Source: Ascocoryne sarcoides NRRL 50072 (taxonomy: Eukaryota; Ascomycota; Leotiomycetes; Helotiales; Gelatinodiscaceae). Taken from it: a DNA stretch of 64,000 nt. The notes under the pieces are model-generated. The model searched no databases. It was not told where the DNA came from and worked only from the letters and a program-made list of their open reading frames with translations. Location: positions 66,587-130,586 of the forward strand of contig KB205949.1 of NCBI GenBank assembly GCA_000328965.1, given 5' to 3'. Position numbers and translations under genes: made by a program. Positions 45,231-56,689 of this stretch are shown piece by piece (positions within the stretch are counted from its first letter, which is position 1; the number at the start of each line of letters is the position of its first letter).

Positions 45231-46991
45231 CTACTCCCTAAGAAATGTCTTAAACACCTCGCTCTTCGTGCAATCCTCCCACGGATATCCAATTCTTTTC
45301 AGAAAGCTCTCCAACTCCCCAACTTCCCCATCCGGGCACACAATTCCCGTCAACACCTTACCGATATCACTGCCGGCATTTCTATACTGGAACAGGCTGA
45401 TATTATACTTCGGCTTCAGCGTTGTTAGAAACTTCTCCAGCGCGCCCGGTCGCTCGGGGAAGTTGAACATGTATAACCTCTCGTGGGGAACGCCTGATCG
45501 ACCACCGACTAGATATCTCACGTGAGACTTTGCGAGTTCGTCGGCGGAGAGATCGGTTGGTGTCATGCCGCCTGCTCTTATGCGGTCTAGGAGGGAAGCA
45601 AGTTCTTCGTCTCGTTGGGAAACGGGGGAAGTGAGAGAAATGCCGATGAGGACATTGGCGAGCGCATCCGTTGCATATCTGTACGAGAATTCGGTAACAT
45701 TGTGTGGTTTGATAGACTTGATGAGCTCGGAGAAGGAGCCTGGTTTCTCGGGAATACTGACGCTGATGAGAGCTTCTTTTTTCTCACCCAATGCTGCCCG
45801 CTCGGCTACAAAGCGGAGACGGTCGAAGTTCATGTTTGCACCTGAGGCAACGGCCACAAGGTTGCGTTGGGTGTTGGCAGAGGGATGAGTAGCGACGTAT
45901 TTCTTGAGGCCAGCTATGGCAAGGGCTCCAGCTGGTTCAACGATGGAACGGGTATCTTCGAATACGTCCTTGATGGCAGCGCAAGTTTCATCGGTAGTAA
46001 CTTGAATAACCTCGTCAACAACCTCCATACAGAGGCGGAAGGTCTCTTCCCCGACTGTCTTAACTGCCGCTCCGTCTGCAAAAAGTCCAACATTTTTAAG
46101 CACCACTCTCTCGCCCTTTGCAAGCGATTGAACCATAGCATTTGCATCGTAAGTCTCAACGCCAATGATCTTGACATGTGGTGCTATGCGTTTAACGTAA
46201 ACTCCCACTCCGGCAATAAGTCCGCCACCACCAACACAGCAGAAAATAGCTTCCAACTTTTGGATGTTGGTCTGTCGCAGTATTTCCATGGCAATTGTGC
46301 CTTGTCCAGCAATCACATACGGGTCGTCGAAAGGAGGAATATTCGTCAAGCCATGTAGCTTTTCCAACCTGGCACATTCCACCTTGGCAGCATCGAAGTC
46401 CTCACCGTGAAGAACCACCGATCCTCCTAGTCTCGACACATTAAGATGCTTGATACTTGGTGTGCCCTCTGGCATCACAATAGTAGCTGGAATCTTGAGT
46501 TTCCTCGCAGAATATGCAACACCTTGTGCATGATTTCCAGCTGAGCAAGCAACAACTCCCTTCCAGCTAACCTTTGGGTCTAGATGTGCCATCTTATTGT
46601 ATGCTCCTCTCAGCTTGAAGCTGAATACTGGCTGGAGGTCTTCTCTCTTCAATAGCACATTACATTCTAATCGATTGCTCAGGTTCGTCGCGTGTGTAAG
46701 TTGTGTCTCTTCAACAACTTCGTAAACTTTGGATGTGAGGATCAATCGCAGGTACTTTTCGCCATTAGTTTGTAGATATTAAGGAAAGAAGTAGGAACCC
46801 ACATCAGGATATCCATTAGGAAGTATGAATTCGCTTGGAATAACACTTCTCACTTTCGACTTGAGCGTACCACTCGGCGGTGAAGGGTTCACCAAGTACT
46901 CAGTCAAGCTCAAAGAGCTCAAGCCTGGTGTCATAGGCCTCTCGCTCTCGTCTGGGCCAGAGCTAACCCCGTTAACTGTTCCGTTCTCCAT
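45231..46991 (-). CDS. ILV1: Threonine deaminase (biosynthetic)
   Basis: Exons 46991-46803 and 46754-45231 join in phase 0 across a 48-bp intron (GTGGGT...AAAAG), giving 570 aa. The enzyme converts threonine to 2-oxobutanoate and ammonia, the first committed step of isoleucine synthesis, in mitochondria, using pyridoxal phosphate. The cofactor lysine is about residue 110 in FSFKLRGAYNKM. The phosphate-binding glycine loop is CVGGGGLIAGVG, and ACSAGNHAQGVAYSA is the serine/threonine loop. The C-terminal 170 residues form two ACT-like regulatory domains (SIPEKPGSFSELIKSI and NFPERPGALEKFLTTL), which in this family bind isoleucine and valine. The ATG at 46991 is preferred over an upstream in-frame TTG. 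The first 50 residues are Ser/Pro-rich and could contain a targeting sequence, though not a classical Arg-rich one. It is divergent from RCF1. Confidence 0.95.
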
Positions 46992-47308
46992 TGCTTGCGT
47001 ATCTCTCGCGAGTTCCAACTAGAATTGATGGAGGTGAGTATCAATTGGAAGTTAAGATTGGACGTTTATTTTGTTGACTTGATGACTCCCAAATATAATT
47101 GAATTTCTATTAGCGGGATGGCCATGGCGGGATCGGAGGGATCACCCCACGATTTTGACCAGGGAGATAATCCGTCGGATAAACATGCGGGAAGCTCAAC
47201 TTGGATGACCTCACGATATCCACGAGGAAAGTCTTACTTCCCCTCTCCAAGTTTCGAGCTCAGAGATCAGAGAAAAACACCGCAACGTCCAATTGATTTA
47301 TATCCACC
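46992..47308. promoter_or_regulatory. Bidirectional promoter of ILV1 and RCF1
   Basis: The 317-bp gap separates two genes transcribed in opposite directions, both with mitochondrial products. It contains two ATTGG (reverse CCAAT) boxes at about 47044 and 47057 and a TGACTC site listed separately. Confidence 0.65.
47083..47088 (+). promoter_or_regulatory. Gcn4/Cpc1-type TGACTC site
   Basis: ATGACTCC is the core of the binding site of the general amino acid control activator (Gcn4 in yeast, Cpc1/CpcA in filamentous fungi). It lies about 92 bp upstream of the ILV1 start codon, a natural place for amino acid starvation control. The site matches the core on one side only (TGACTCC, not TGACTCA). 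Confidence 0.5.
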
Positions 47309-47967
47309 ATGTCTGACGTCCCTCTTCCTTCTTCCTTTGATGGAAATACGTACGTCTTCTTCCAATCCGTAAGACTGTTCGATAGAGCTAATCGTGTGAC
47401 TTTCTCCTTCCTAGCGAATTCTACGATGAAAACACCCTCCAGAGACTCGGTCGTCGCCTCAAAGAAGAACCCCTCATTCCCTTAGGATGTGCCCTAACCT
47501 GTGCGGCCTTGCTCGGGGCCTCGCGCTCCATTCGAGCCGGCGACCACAACCGCACGAATCGCATGTTTCGAGCCCGTATCTATGCACAGGGCTTCACGTT
47601 GGTGGCGATCGTAGTTGGAAGTATGTACTGGAAGACGGACCGGCAGAAGAGGAAGGAGTATGAGGGAATTGTAAAGGAGCGAAAGGCGAAGGAGAAGAGT
47701 GAGGCGTGGATTAAGGAGTTGGAGGCGCGAGATCAGGAGGAGAAGGAGATTAGGGCGTATAGGCAGGCCCTGACGGAGGGAAAGAAGCTTGGGCAAATGG
47801 GGGTGAGGAAGGCGGTTGAGGAGATGGAGGCGAAGAAGGGGGAGCTCGAGAATAAGGCAGCGGCGGAGCAGATACATGAAGCGGGCACAACGGTAGAGGG
47901 GGAGGAAAAGAAACAGAAGGGGGTTTTTGAAAGCGTGCAGAATCTTGTTTGGCCCTCCAAGAAGTAA
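47309..47967 (+). CDS. RCF1: Respiratory supercomplex factor 1 (HIG1 domain)
   Basis: Exon 1 (47309-47349) and exon 2 (47415-47967) join in phase 2 (65-bp intron, GTACGT...TCCTAG), giving 197 aa. The N-terminus MSDVPLPSSFDG and EEPLIPLGCALTCAALLGA begin the HIG1 domain. Two membrane helices flank the loop RSIRAGDHNRTNRMFRARI, whose basic residues and QGFTLVAIVVGSMYW second helix are diagnostic for Rcf1. A long charged coiled-coil tail follows, ending WPSKK. Rcf1 sits in the inner mitochondrial membrane and stabilises the supercomplex of complexes III and IV. Short first exons of this type are easily missed; the ATG at 47309 gives the conserved N-terminus. Confidence 0.95.
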
Positions 47968-49380
47968 AAAGGTCGTTTTCATATGCTGTTTTTACCACTG
48001 GAGTTTTAGGTTAATGAATGAATTCACGTTGTAAACTATTTGGTGGATTATTACCACTCTTCAATGCAGTTGGCATAGCTTGCAAGTGCTGCATGCGGGC
48101 CGCATATAACTTCTCAATCCATATGTCCCCTACGAGCCGTCATAAGGAGCTATAGACAAGTGTTGATCCAAATATCAAATCTGCAAGGCATACTAGCTTG
48201 ATTTCCAAACAATGTAATAGCTCTTTTAACCAATCCACGTTCTGCTTTTGCTGGCCGAACGGCAACTGGCGTATATAAAAGTATTCCCTGCTGCAAAAGT
48301 ACCAACGCATGCCACTCATCAGATATACAATGTCTTTCCACCACTGACATTCCTGAAGCAAAGAATACGAGATTCGTTGCAGCTTACTTCAGACGGTTCT
48401 CCTGCCTCATTTATGTGAAGTTTAGATACTTTAGAATCAAGAAATATTCTTGAATAGTATGTAGCACTAGCACTTAGCCACTATTAAAAACTTAGGATCT
48501 ATCGTAAAAGGCTTTACTGCGGTTATCAAATTTTTTTTTATTGTCAATTAGTTATTCATAAATAGCATCAGGTTACCACAACATCTACTTGCGAATTTTT
48601 ATACTGGATTTATATAGCATGTGCTCTCGAGCCCTGTGACTAGCTCAGTAGTTGGGCAAACTCTCAACAAGCCGCCGTATATCCGCTTGGCATTACCCTT
48701 CTACCGGTTCCTACCGGACCTTACAAGGTCGACACTTCCTCAATGATTGTATCATCTCACAAGCCATCAATATACCTCTCCATGTTCTCCCACTGCGTTT
48801 TCCCCGTTGAGATCAGGTACCGTATCTGTGTCTACCCTCCGATTAGCCATGCTCTATAATTCCCCTCCGCCGTCCAAAATCCAAGCATACCAAGTCTTCG
48901 ACTCCTTTATTTCTCTTAAACTCGTCCCTCGCAAATCCTAGTGTCTCCTCTCTCGTCCTCTTATCGTCTATTTTCCTACATCCTCGGACTATTGTCCGCC
49001 ACAGTGAAATAGCGCGGGAGCGTTGGAGAAACTGCTTTTATGTTAGTTAGGGTCTTGAAATGGGATGCAGTAAGGGTAATGTACATGGTCAAGAGAGACA
49101 GTGGCCTTTAGGCGGCTATGCCGAGGTTTAGCTTGTGAAGCATAAGTGCGACATATACGCTGGAAGCGTTGCATGGGTCATTGAGGATGCAGTGGTGAGA
49201 TGCCAGTGTTGGATGGACGTGAGAGTAAATGTTAGCGGAGTGGGGCGGAAGGTTGACAGCGGGGCGGAGCATTGGAAACACCTCGGCAGACAGACGACAG
49301 CCATAAACTCACGACTCACGCGTCACCGCGAGTTCATCTCGAATTGTTCACATCAACATCACTACTAGAATATTGTTTGA
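47968..49380. other. Gene-free stretch with a possible gene remnant
   Basis: On the minus strand at 48350-48150 a 66-codon frame reads SDEWHALVLLQQGILLYT and MPCRFDIW, faintly like the tail of a fungal zinc-cluster transcription factor. It has no upstream domain and no splice partners that I can find. A TAGCTCAGTAGTTGGGC string near 48642 resembles a tRNA A box but no tRNA can be folded from it. No supported gene. Confidence 0.45.
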
Positions 49381-50264
49381 ATGGGTCAACATGATAGTTC
49401 ATCAAATATGGCCCCCAACATAGCCCATATTGAAATCGCGAATAAGATAAGCCTGGAGGAGTTCACTGGAGAGTATCTGCCGGAATTGTAAGTATCTCTC
49501 ATCACAGCTGACACGCTATCGACTCCAACTCCCCTTTATCCATTTGACGCTTTCGTTGTTATCCCAAGAGTCCACAGCCCTTGGCATCCTTATCTCAACC
49601 CACTGACGTTCTTCCAGCTCCTCTCCTCTATCCTGGACCCATCCTATCACCAAAACCCCCTACCAACTCACTCTTACAACAGCCTCTTCACTTTCCAAGA
49701 AAGATCTTGACTCGTGCTTCAATCTTATCCTATTCACCTCAGGAGCAGCGTACAAGGCCTCAAAAGATGGCTGGAAGCCCAAAGCCAAGCGGAAGGAAAT
49801 GAAACTTCTTGATCTTAAGTACATCCTTGTTAAATCTGAGGATGGGGAGGTCAGAGGCTTTACTTCTCTCATGCCTACCTACGAAGATGAAAAGCCAGTA
49901 ATTTACTGCTACGAGATCCACCTGGAAGAAGAGTTGCAAGGGTACGCTCTCCCTATTCGCTGTCAGCCTTAAGGCGCTGCGTTTTCGCGTGACCAAGAAG
50001 CAAGTGATCGGAGCTGACGCTAATGAGCGGGGTAGGACTGGTCTTGGGACAAAGCTAATGGGTCACTTGGAGACCACTGGACGCAATATTGGCGGGACGG
50101 AAAAGGTAATGTTATCTTGCTTTACACGCAACGTAAGGGGTATAAGGTTTTATGAGAGATTAGGGTTTGAAAAGGATGAGTATTCGCCAGAGTCTAGAAT
50201 CCTGAGAGATGGGACGAAAGTCGAAGCCGATTATATTATCTTGAGCAAACAGATTCAGAGATGA
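49381..50264 (+). CDS. NAT4: N-alpha-acetyltransferase 40 (histone H4/H2A N-terminal acetyltransferase, NatD)
   Basis: Exons 49381-49487, 49618-49941 and 50036-50264 join in phase, giving 219 aa. Introns are 130 and 94 bp. The fold is a GNAT: LKYILVKSEDGEVRGFTSLM and VIYCYEIHLEEELQG form the central strands. GTGLGTKLM is the acetyl-CoA binding Q/R-x-x-G-x-G/A loop. KVMLSCFTRNVRGIRFYERLGFEKDEYSP is the closing motif. The CYEIHLE and LGFEKDEYSP patterns are specific to Naa40/Nat4, which acetylates the N-terminal serine of histones H4 and H2A in nucleus and cytosol. The start MGQHDSSS carries Gly2 and Ser6, compatible with N-myristoylation. Exon boundaries fit the family and the gene is intact. 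Confidence 0.9.
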
Positions 50265-50814
50265 AGCAAATCGCAGTGTGGTTGGTTCGCATAATCCGGG
50301 AGCAATCGGTGCTTGCTTAAGGTCATGGATATCGAGGGCCAAGGCACACAAGTTCATCAGCTAGCGAACAAACAGTACTCGGCGAAGGTACTTCCCAGCC
50401 GAAATTCAATCCTTTCAAAAGGGGGGACAACTAAAAAGCAAAGATTTGTTTCGAGTCTGCCTAGCAACCTCTGCTTACAGACGAGGCTGACGCCACATTC
50501 TTCAGCCCTCACTACAAAAGCTCAAATTATCATGGTGGCTGCATATCACCCCTGCAAGAATGCGACAGACTTATCCCTTCATTTACACGACGGTGGGGAA
50601 GACGGGTGGAGATGAAGTTTGGCTCCTGCTTGTGGTGGGTAGTGTTTGTTGTCGGGATATAAGGCTGGATATTCGCATGCCTAGCTCGACCTTTTGTACA
50701 TCAGTCACCTCTTTCCTTTCCTCTACTTCGCCTTAGTATTGCACTACTGAGTTTCTTTCCCTCCTGAAGATTTCTACGACTTTTAATACACCCAAAGTCA
50801 TCATTTAGCTCAAA
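50265..50814. other. Intergenic region, promoter of the PLAC8 gene
   Basis: A CT-rich tract at about 50700-50770 precedes the PLAC8 ATG, typical of fungal promoters and leaders. No gene is seen. Confidence 0.5.
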
Positions 50815-51532
50815 ATGGCTGAGATCCAAACCTCGACCACGGCTCCACCTCCAGTTGCAGAACCCATCGTCACCCAGCAACCGGGAAGCTCAGCCCAACT
50901 CACCTACAAAAAGTACAGTGAAAAGTATGGTGGGAAGTATGGCGAACGGACTGGAAGTGAGGAATGGCGCAGTGATATCTTTGACTGCTTTAACAGTCCT
51001 GATACCCTTTGTATGTTTTCTTTCTTCTCCGTCTCTATTACCGTTAATATGTATTAACAACTTGAATTTCAGGCTTGAAAGCAACCTTTTGTCCCTGCTT
51101 CGTCTACGGCAAAACCCAAGCTCGAACTCGCGATCCTACTCTAGCCACCTACGAGAGATTCAATCCAGACTGTATGATCTTTTGCGGGGCGTCGGTTGTT
51201 TGTGGTTTGAGTTGGATGTACGTTTTCTTCCCTCTGATTCTCCTCCTTTTACTTGTCCCTTTCCATTACATCCTTTCAAGAAACCCTCCTAACTAACTAC
51301 AAACAGCCTCGCATTCCTCAAGCGCAAAGAGACTCGCGATCAATACCAGATCAAGGGCGACACGGTCACCGACTGCCTCTTGAGCTACTGCTGTCATTGT
51401 TGTACATTGATCCAAATTGAGAAGGAGACTTGTGGGAGGACGGGGTTGCCGTATACGCCTGTTGCTACTGGGACGGGATATGTTGCACCCCAGGGAATGA
51501 CTGCCGCACCTGGCGCGGGTGCCGGACCTTAA
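50815..51532 (+). CDS. PLAC8 family protein
   Basis: Exons 50815-51010, 51073-51217 and 51307-51532 join in phase, giving 188 aa. Introns are 62 and 89 bp. Family marks are EEWRSDIFDCFNSPDTLCL, then the diagnostic FCPCFVYGKTQAR, a hydrophobic stretch MIFCGASVVCGLSW, and the C-terminal block DCLLSYCCHCCTLIQIEKE. The N-terminus is Pro/Thr/Gln-rich and the tail Gly/Ala/Pro-rich. PLAC8 proteins are small Cys-rich membrane-associated proteins; plant and fungal members affect cadmium resistance, cell size or Ca2+ transport. The specific role here is unknown. The gene is intact. Confidence 0.92.
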
Positions 51533-53891
51533 TTGCAGACCATTGTTAGGGTAGTTACAGGTGGATAGGTGGCACGGCGTGTAACAATGATAGGCTGGAG
51601 GTTGAAGCTAGGAAAATGCGGTGCTATGATACCAAATTGATCTGTCAGTTAATGGGAATGGAATCCTCTGTAGTAATTGATTAGCAATTATTGTCTCTAT
51701 TTCAAGTATGTCCCAGCAATCCCAATCATTGTGCATTGAGTCATGCATAGTTGTTTCAAGATCGCAAGATCTATCCGCTTCAATTAACCTTTCCGGCACT
51801 TGCTCCGTCCTTAAAGTCGTTCTAGTAGCTCCGGATTCTCTCGGTAGGACAATACGTTGCAGCATACAGATTTCAGTTCCCTTGAAAAACATTTCTTTAT
51901 TGAAGCATGCTCAGCCAAAGCCAGGATGTATTTTCCTTGTCCCGACGAGAATTCCTTTTTCCTCGAAATAGGTTTGAAGGTGGTGCAAGACATGCTACTT
52001 TTATTTTCTTAAAACATAACAGTAGTAACATGTTTGACAACAAGTTCCCCGGTCTCAAGTTGATAAAGTGTGGTGAGGGAGGAGAAAACTGGCATGATAG
52101 CCTCCATCACTTCACTTTCTCTCTCTATATTCTTTTAAACGTCATTTTTGCAATCTTATCCTTATCCTGCAGCTAATTCTGTTCACGGTTCCTTTTCAAT
52201 CTAATCCTCGCACTGTATTACCGCTTCTGCACTCTCTTAAGCTGCAAGCTCATTCTAAACGAATGTCTTCTATACTTAATAAATTAGTTTCACTAATATG
52301 AGAATGCGTAAAGAGAGTTAGGGCTAATAACAGGAGGTAAATTAGTTTGACTGAATATTAAATCTGATTGAATTCTCCTTTCTGTTTATTAGATAAATGA
52401 AGTACGCTCTTGTCTGAAACGAATTGTACTGTATATAAACCTATATGACCAAGTTAATATAAGGTTAACTACATTTTTATGACATGATCGTCAAACCACA
52501 CCAATCCTAAGTGTTAATCGGCAAGAAGCAAGGTAAATTAAGAAATGCTTATACAGGTGTTTTACATCCCTTGAACATATTTCAGATTAGTAGTGGACAA
52601 TTGCAATTTATCTAATTTGAGCTGTGTTTGTTTAACAACGCCTTCGGCTCTTTAAGCGGGGAAGTAGATGCGAGGGTGTGATAGTAGTTATCAACATAAC
52701 AACTGCTATTTAATTTCTAAAGATTAATTCCTAAGTATGGAATTATTCATAAGCTGATATAACTTAATACATTCAAACACAAACTCATTCAAAAGAGTAT
52801 GTCTTTAAGTATAACCTATTTTGCTAGAGTGTTTTCTTTTGGCCACAGTACGTTGTGCTAGCTGAAAAAGGGAAACGACTTCATTTCTCTTGATCTTATA
52901 TAGGCTTTAAATCTTTAGCGAATAGGTCCCTCTGGCTACATTACCAAAGTGACGTATCCTAGACTTTAAATCGCAGCTTAACCGCCCACCCTCTGCTATA
53001 TAATTCGGCTCTAAGTAATTAATATCTTTGTTTAAATAGCAAATCCTGGTTATAAAGAAGTGTAGTCGATCTCTCGTCTTATATTGCTTGCTCACTTCTA
53101 AATATATCACTTCTCGAAATTGAAGATAATTTGAAATCTAATGAAAATAGAACCCTCCATGACCTGGTTGTTCTGAGATTCTAGCTGGTACTTTAAGTTA
53201 CCCGTAACTGGAAATTAACAACTTGGTGTTGATGCACGGCCACAAAGGTAGTTTGAAATGATAGGTTTAATCGAAAAATTTAATAGTTCTCTACTGCCTG
53301 CATACTAGAAAGAACACGAAAGCTAGCATAGAAGAATACTTGGGAGACAGTTGTTAAGTTGTTTTAAATTGTAACCCCACCATCCCACGTGACCCTCCCA
53401 AATTCCAACTCCGTCCTATTCATTGTGGCTAAGTCTATTCCTAATTTCCTAAGCCACTCAATCCTCCTCTTCCTTGCGCAATAATATGCACGACAATTTG
53501 TTAATTGTTCACAGTAGATGTAGTACAAGGAATCTACAACTGCTTCAGATCCTCATGTCAATATATCAATCCTGCCAGTTATTAAGCCGGTTGGCAATAC
53601 GGAGGAAGCGCTCTGCTGCTCGCATTAGCCTTAGAAGCCCAACCTACTAAAGAGACTTGGAGGAAGATCTAAAGAGCTGTTGGTTTCTGAATAGAGTATT
53701 TTCCCAACAGATAGAGCCTCAGCCAGGTCTGAGGAGCGGTCGGACATGCTGGCAGGAGCTTCCTCTTTACAACACAATAGGGATCGAGCATGAAGCTCAA
53801 ACATAAGTACAGACCAGAGTGTCTCATGCATCATTATAGTACAACTCTATCAGAATATCTCTTCAACTAAGCTCGAACTCACTAATCTGCT
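51533..53891. other. Long AT-rich gene-free stretch
   Basis: There are many stops in all frames, AT-rich blocks at 52380-53150, and no family resemblance. The 3' flank of the PLAC8 gene is at the left. It could include RIP-degraded repeats, but none is recognisable by eye. Confidence 0.5.
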
Positions 53892-54257
53892 ATGTTAGCT
53901 TCTAAGAGTTGTCCTTGGCTTGCGTTTCTCCTCATCTTCTGCATAACTCTATCAGAATGCCATGTAGCGTCTTTCAAATCATCTACTCTGTCAATACGGG
54001 AGGGAAAAGCAAAAGTGACTGCGACTGCGGCTGCGATTGAGACTGCGACTGCGACTGCGACTCCTCAACCTGCTATAATATGGAAAACTCAAGACGTCGG
54101 GAGTCATATTGACAGTAAGAAAATGCTTGAGCTTTGTTATCGAATATATGGTGCCAAACGCAGCAACTTTTCGTTCCATGTGAGGGGAATTCGCCCTCTT
54201 TGTGTAAATTATAATACTAAAAAAGTCCATCGTAGACACGTCGAGGGAGATACTTGA
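53892..54257 (+). CDS. Possible small secreted protein
   Basis: I do not recognise it. The 121-aa frame starts MLASKSCPWLAFLLIFCITL, a good signal peptide shape, and is followed by a Thr/Ala-rich stretch coded by an ACTGCG-type hexanucleotide repeat (about 54016-54062). The C-terminal half is basic with two Cys. The frame ends without a typical fungal protein end and the flanks are gene-free. The repeat makes a chance open frame possible. A GTATAT-like donor and further exons cannot be excluded. Confidence 0.35.
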   Translation: MLASKSCPWLAFLLIFCITLSECHVASFKSSTLSIREGKAKVTATAAAIETATATATPQPAIIWKTQDVGSHIDSKKMLELCYRIYGAKRSNFSFHVRGIRPLCVNYNTKKVHRRHVEGDT

Positions 54258-55331
54258 TTAAGCGAAACGATAGTGTAAAAGAGGACAGAGATCTTACACA
54301 GGTAATTCATTCTTTCTATGCTCCTACTTTGTAATATGAGGAACTTCTCATCATTAATATCTAGGACGAAATTTATTCGATCAATCCGTGAAGTAGAGCC
54401 GGCGATACTAGAAGCCTTAATAGGAATGACGAGAGTAAGGGGGTGGTGGAGGCGAAAGAAAAGGTCGTTTGATGTAAACTTGGAGGGTATAGAAGTGTGG
54501 TGTGCAGAAGACAATTGGGTCTGAAAGGCGAGCAAAAGAGAATGGGAAATAGCTACTAGGGAAACAATTAGAGGAAAAGCCGAATTCCATAGAAGAGTTG
54601 AACAAAATAATTACAAAATCTCTCACCAGATTGAATATTCTTAACTCGATGGATTCTAGGATTGCTTGGTGGCAGTGAAATGTCACTTTTACCCCACCCA
54701 CCCCCTCCCCGCCCCTCAATCAAAATACCTTGAAAATAGGTAATTCAAAACAAATTCTTCTTATGGGTTTCAGAACTTAAGCTGCCAAAAGACGAACAGG
54801 TTTTATATAACCCTAGTGGCGGAACACCTCTTGCGAGGTCGATGTTGAGGACTCCCTCCATGCCTTCTATATAATGGCAGGCTCACCTCTCGGTAGCACA
54901 ATCAAGCCCCCTAACATGAAGGGCGCCGACAGAACCAGCAAAGACGACCTGGCCTTGGATTGAAATATAACGGTACATGTGCAGCTGAGAGAGATCCAAT
55001 TGGCCAGTTTTAACCACGTGCTTAACATTTTATCAAAATCTTGCAGGAAATTTAAGAAGATATATTTGGGTTTTTAGGAGGTTGAGTTTAGTATTTTATG
55101 TTGCTAAATAAAATATACGGCAACATTAAAAGTGAAGAAGCTCTCAGAATTCTGCTGTCTCTCCATGTGAACTGCCAAGGTTAAGCGATAATTCAGACCG
55201 AGGCTTCCTTGGTCGAACAAGCTCCGACATTCCGACATTTCTAACCAACTATCAACAACCCCGCTGTTTTCTGTTTCCTCAAAACAATTCAGTTAACTTG
55301 GCCTTGGGTACAGAAATTATGTAAGTTTACA
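54258..55331. other. Intergenic region upstream of the alpha/beta hydrolase
   Basis: AT-rich with a C-rich tract at about 54690-54718. The direct repeat TCCGACAT is seen twice around 55226-55241. No supported gene. Confidence 0.45.
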
Positions 55332-56689
55332 ATGCTCTCTCAAAGCAGCTGTATTGAAGCTGACAACATCAACAGGGCAGAAGTTACAGTACGACCTTCA
55401 GTTGCAGAAATCCTTGCTAACCCAACCTATCCCGAAACGATATGGAACCTCACGCCGACCCAAAGCGGTAAACTTCTTGTCGCTAAGGATAGAGGCGGGC
55501 CTCTTAGTATTGATTGGGAAGTACACGGAAATGGGCCCATTAAGCTTGTTGTAAGTTTGTTTGGAAGCAAGGCAGTGCTTTTCGCCGGTTTCTTGGTTTC
55601 GATATCAACACGCAACACGTGATATACTGACTATTTCCAGTGGATTATGGGACTTGGTAGCGTAAAGGTAAGTCTCCATCAAAAATCCCGGGATGGAAGC
55701 TTATATGTAATAGGTATCATGGCAAAGACAAACGTTGAAGTTTGGTCATGAGCAAGGAGACAAATACTCGTCACTCATTTTCGATAATCGAGGTATGCAC
55801 GTGATTGATTTGTCTCAAGCCTCCATCTGATTGTTTTACTGATGCGGGTACATAGGCATGGGAAAATCGGACAAACCTCTTATGCGCTACTCAACTTCTG
55901 AGATGGCTAAAGATGCCGTCGAACTTTTTGACCACCTCGGCTGGACCAAGGAACGAGAACTTCACATCTCGGGAGTATCTATGGGAGGAATGATCTGCCA
56001 AGAGCTTGTATGTTTTCCTATTTACTCTTCCTATCATATAATCTGAGCTAAATGCTAATTCTCAGGGTGCATTGATACCTAACCGCATTTGCTCTCTAAA
56101 TCTCATCTCCACGGCACCTTACATCGAAAACACCTCCGGCTTCTTTGAAAACCTCGTCATGAGAATCAGCATGTTCATTCCTAAGTCGCTCGATCGCTCT
56201 GTAGTCGACGCCTCCAAGGTTCTCTTCTCCGAAGCCTACCTCTCAGCACCAGATTCCTCGGTTCTACCCACCACTTCCACCCCAATGTGCGTCATGCCCC
56301 CTTCGGGATCCTACCACCTTTTCTCTACCAACTATGAACGCTTTGCTGCTCAAGAACTCCACAAGCGACTCAACAAGGAGGAATTCCAACGAAAGGGATT
56401 CATGCTACAAGCTGTGGCTGCAGGATGGCATCATAAGTCGAAAGAGCAGTTGAAGGAGATTGGTGACAGTGTAGGGAGGGAGAGGATCATGGTTATTCAT
56501 GGGACGGGAGATCAGATGATTAATGTGAAATTAGGTAAGAAGCTAATTGAATGGTTGAAGCCTGAAACGAGTGTTGTGAAGGAGGGTACAGGACATGTGT
56601 TTATGCTGGAGGAGGCTCAGTTTCATAATGATATGGTCGAGAAGATGATTGTTAACGGGGAGGAGTTAAACAAGAAGCTGAAAAAATAA
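55332..56689 (+). CDS. Alpha/beta hydrolase of unknown substrate
   Basis: Five exons, 55332-55550, 55641-55667, 55714-55792, 55856-56007 and 56066-56689, join in phase, giving 366 aa. Exon 2 is only 27 nt (WIMGLGSVK). The oxyanion region is VWIMGLGS, the nucleophile elbow GVSMGG has Ser near residue 150, the acid is likely Asp near residue 308 in IHGTGDQMI and the base His near residue 336 in EGTGHVF. FDNRGMGKSDKPLMRYSTSE is the cap-proximal motif of this fungal family. There is no signal peptide, so a cytosolic enzyme is likely. A start using the ATG about 55319 with an intron up to 55376 is an alternative; the ATG at 55332 keeps one continuous frame. The substrate cannot be inferred. Confidence 0.85.

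Noticed and set aside
45268..46358. Several plus-strand frames across ILV1
   Set aside because: They are antisense shadows of the conserved ILV1 coding sequence.
48150..48350. Possible tail of a zinc-cluster transcription factor
   Set aside because: The resemblance is faint, only 66 codons are open, and no zinc cluster or upstream exon is found.
48640..48720. tRNA-like A box (TAGCTCAGTAGTTGG) followed by a weak B-box-like string
   Set aside because: The B-box match is one base short and no acceptor, anticodon or T stem can be paired.
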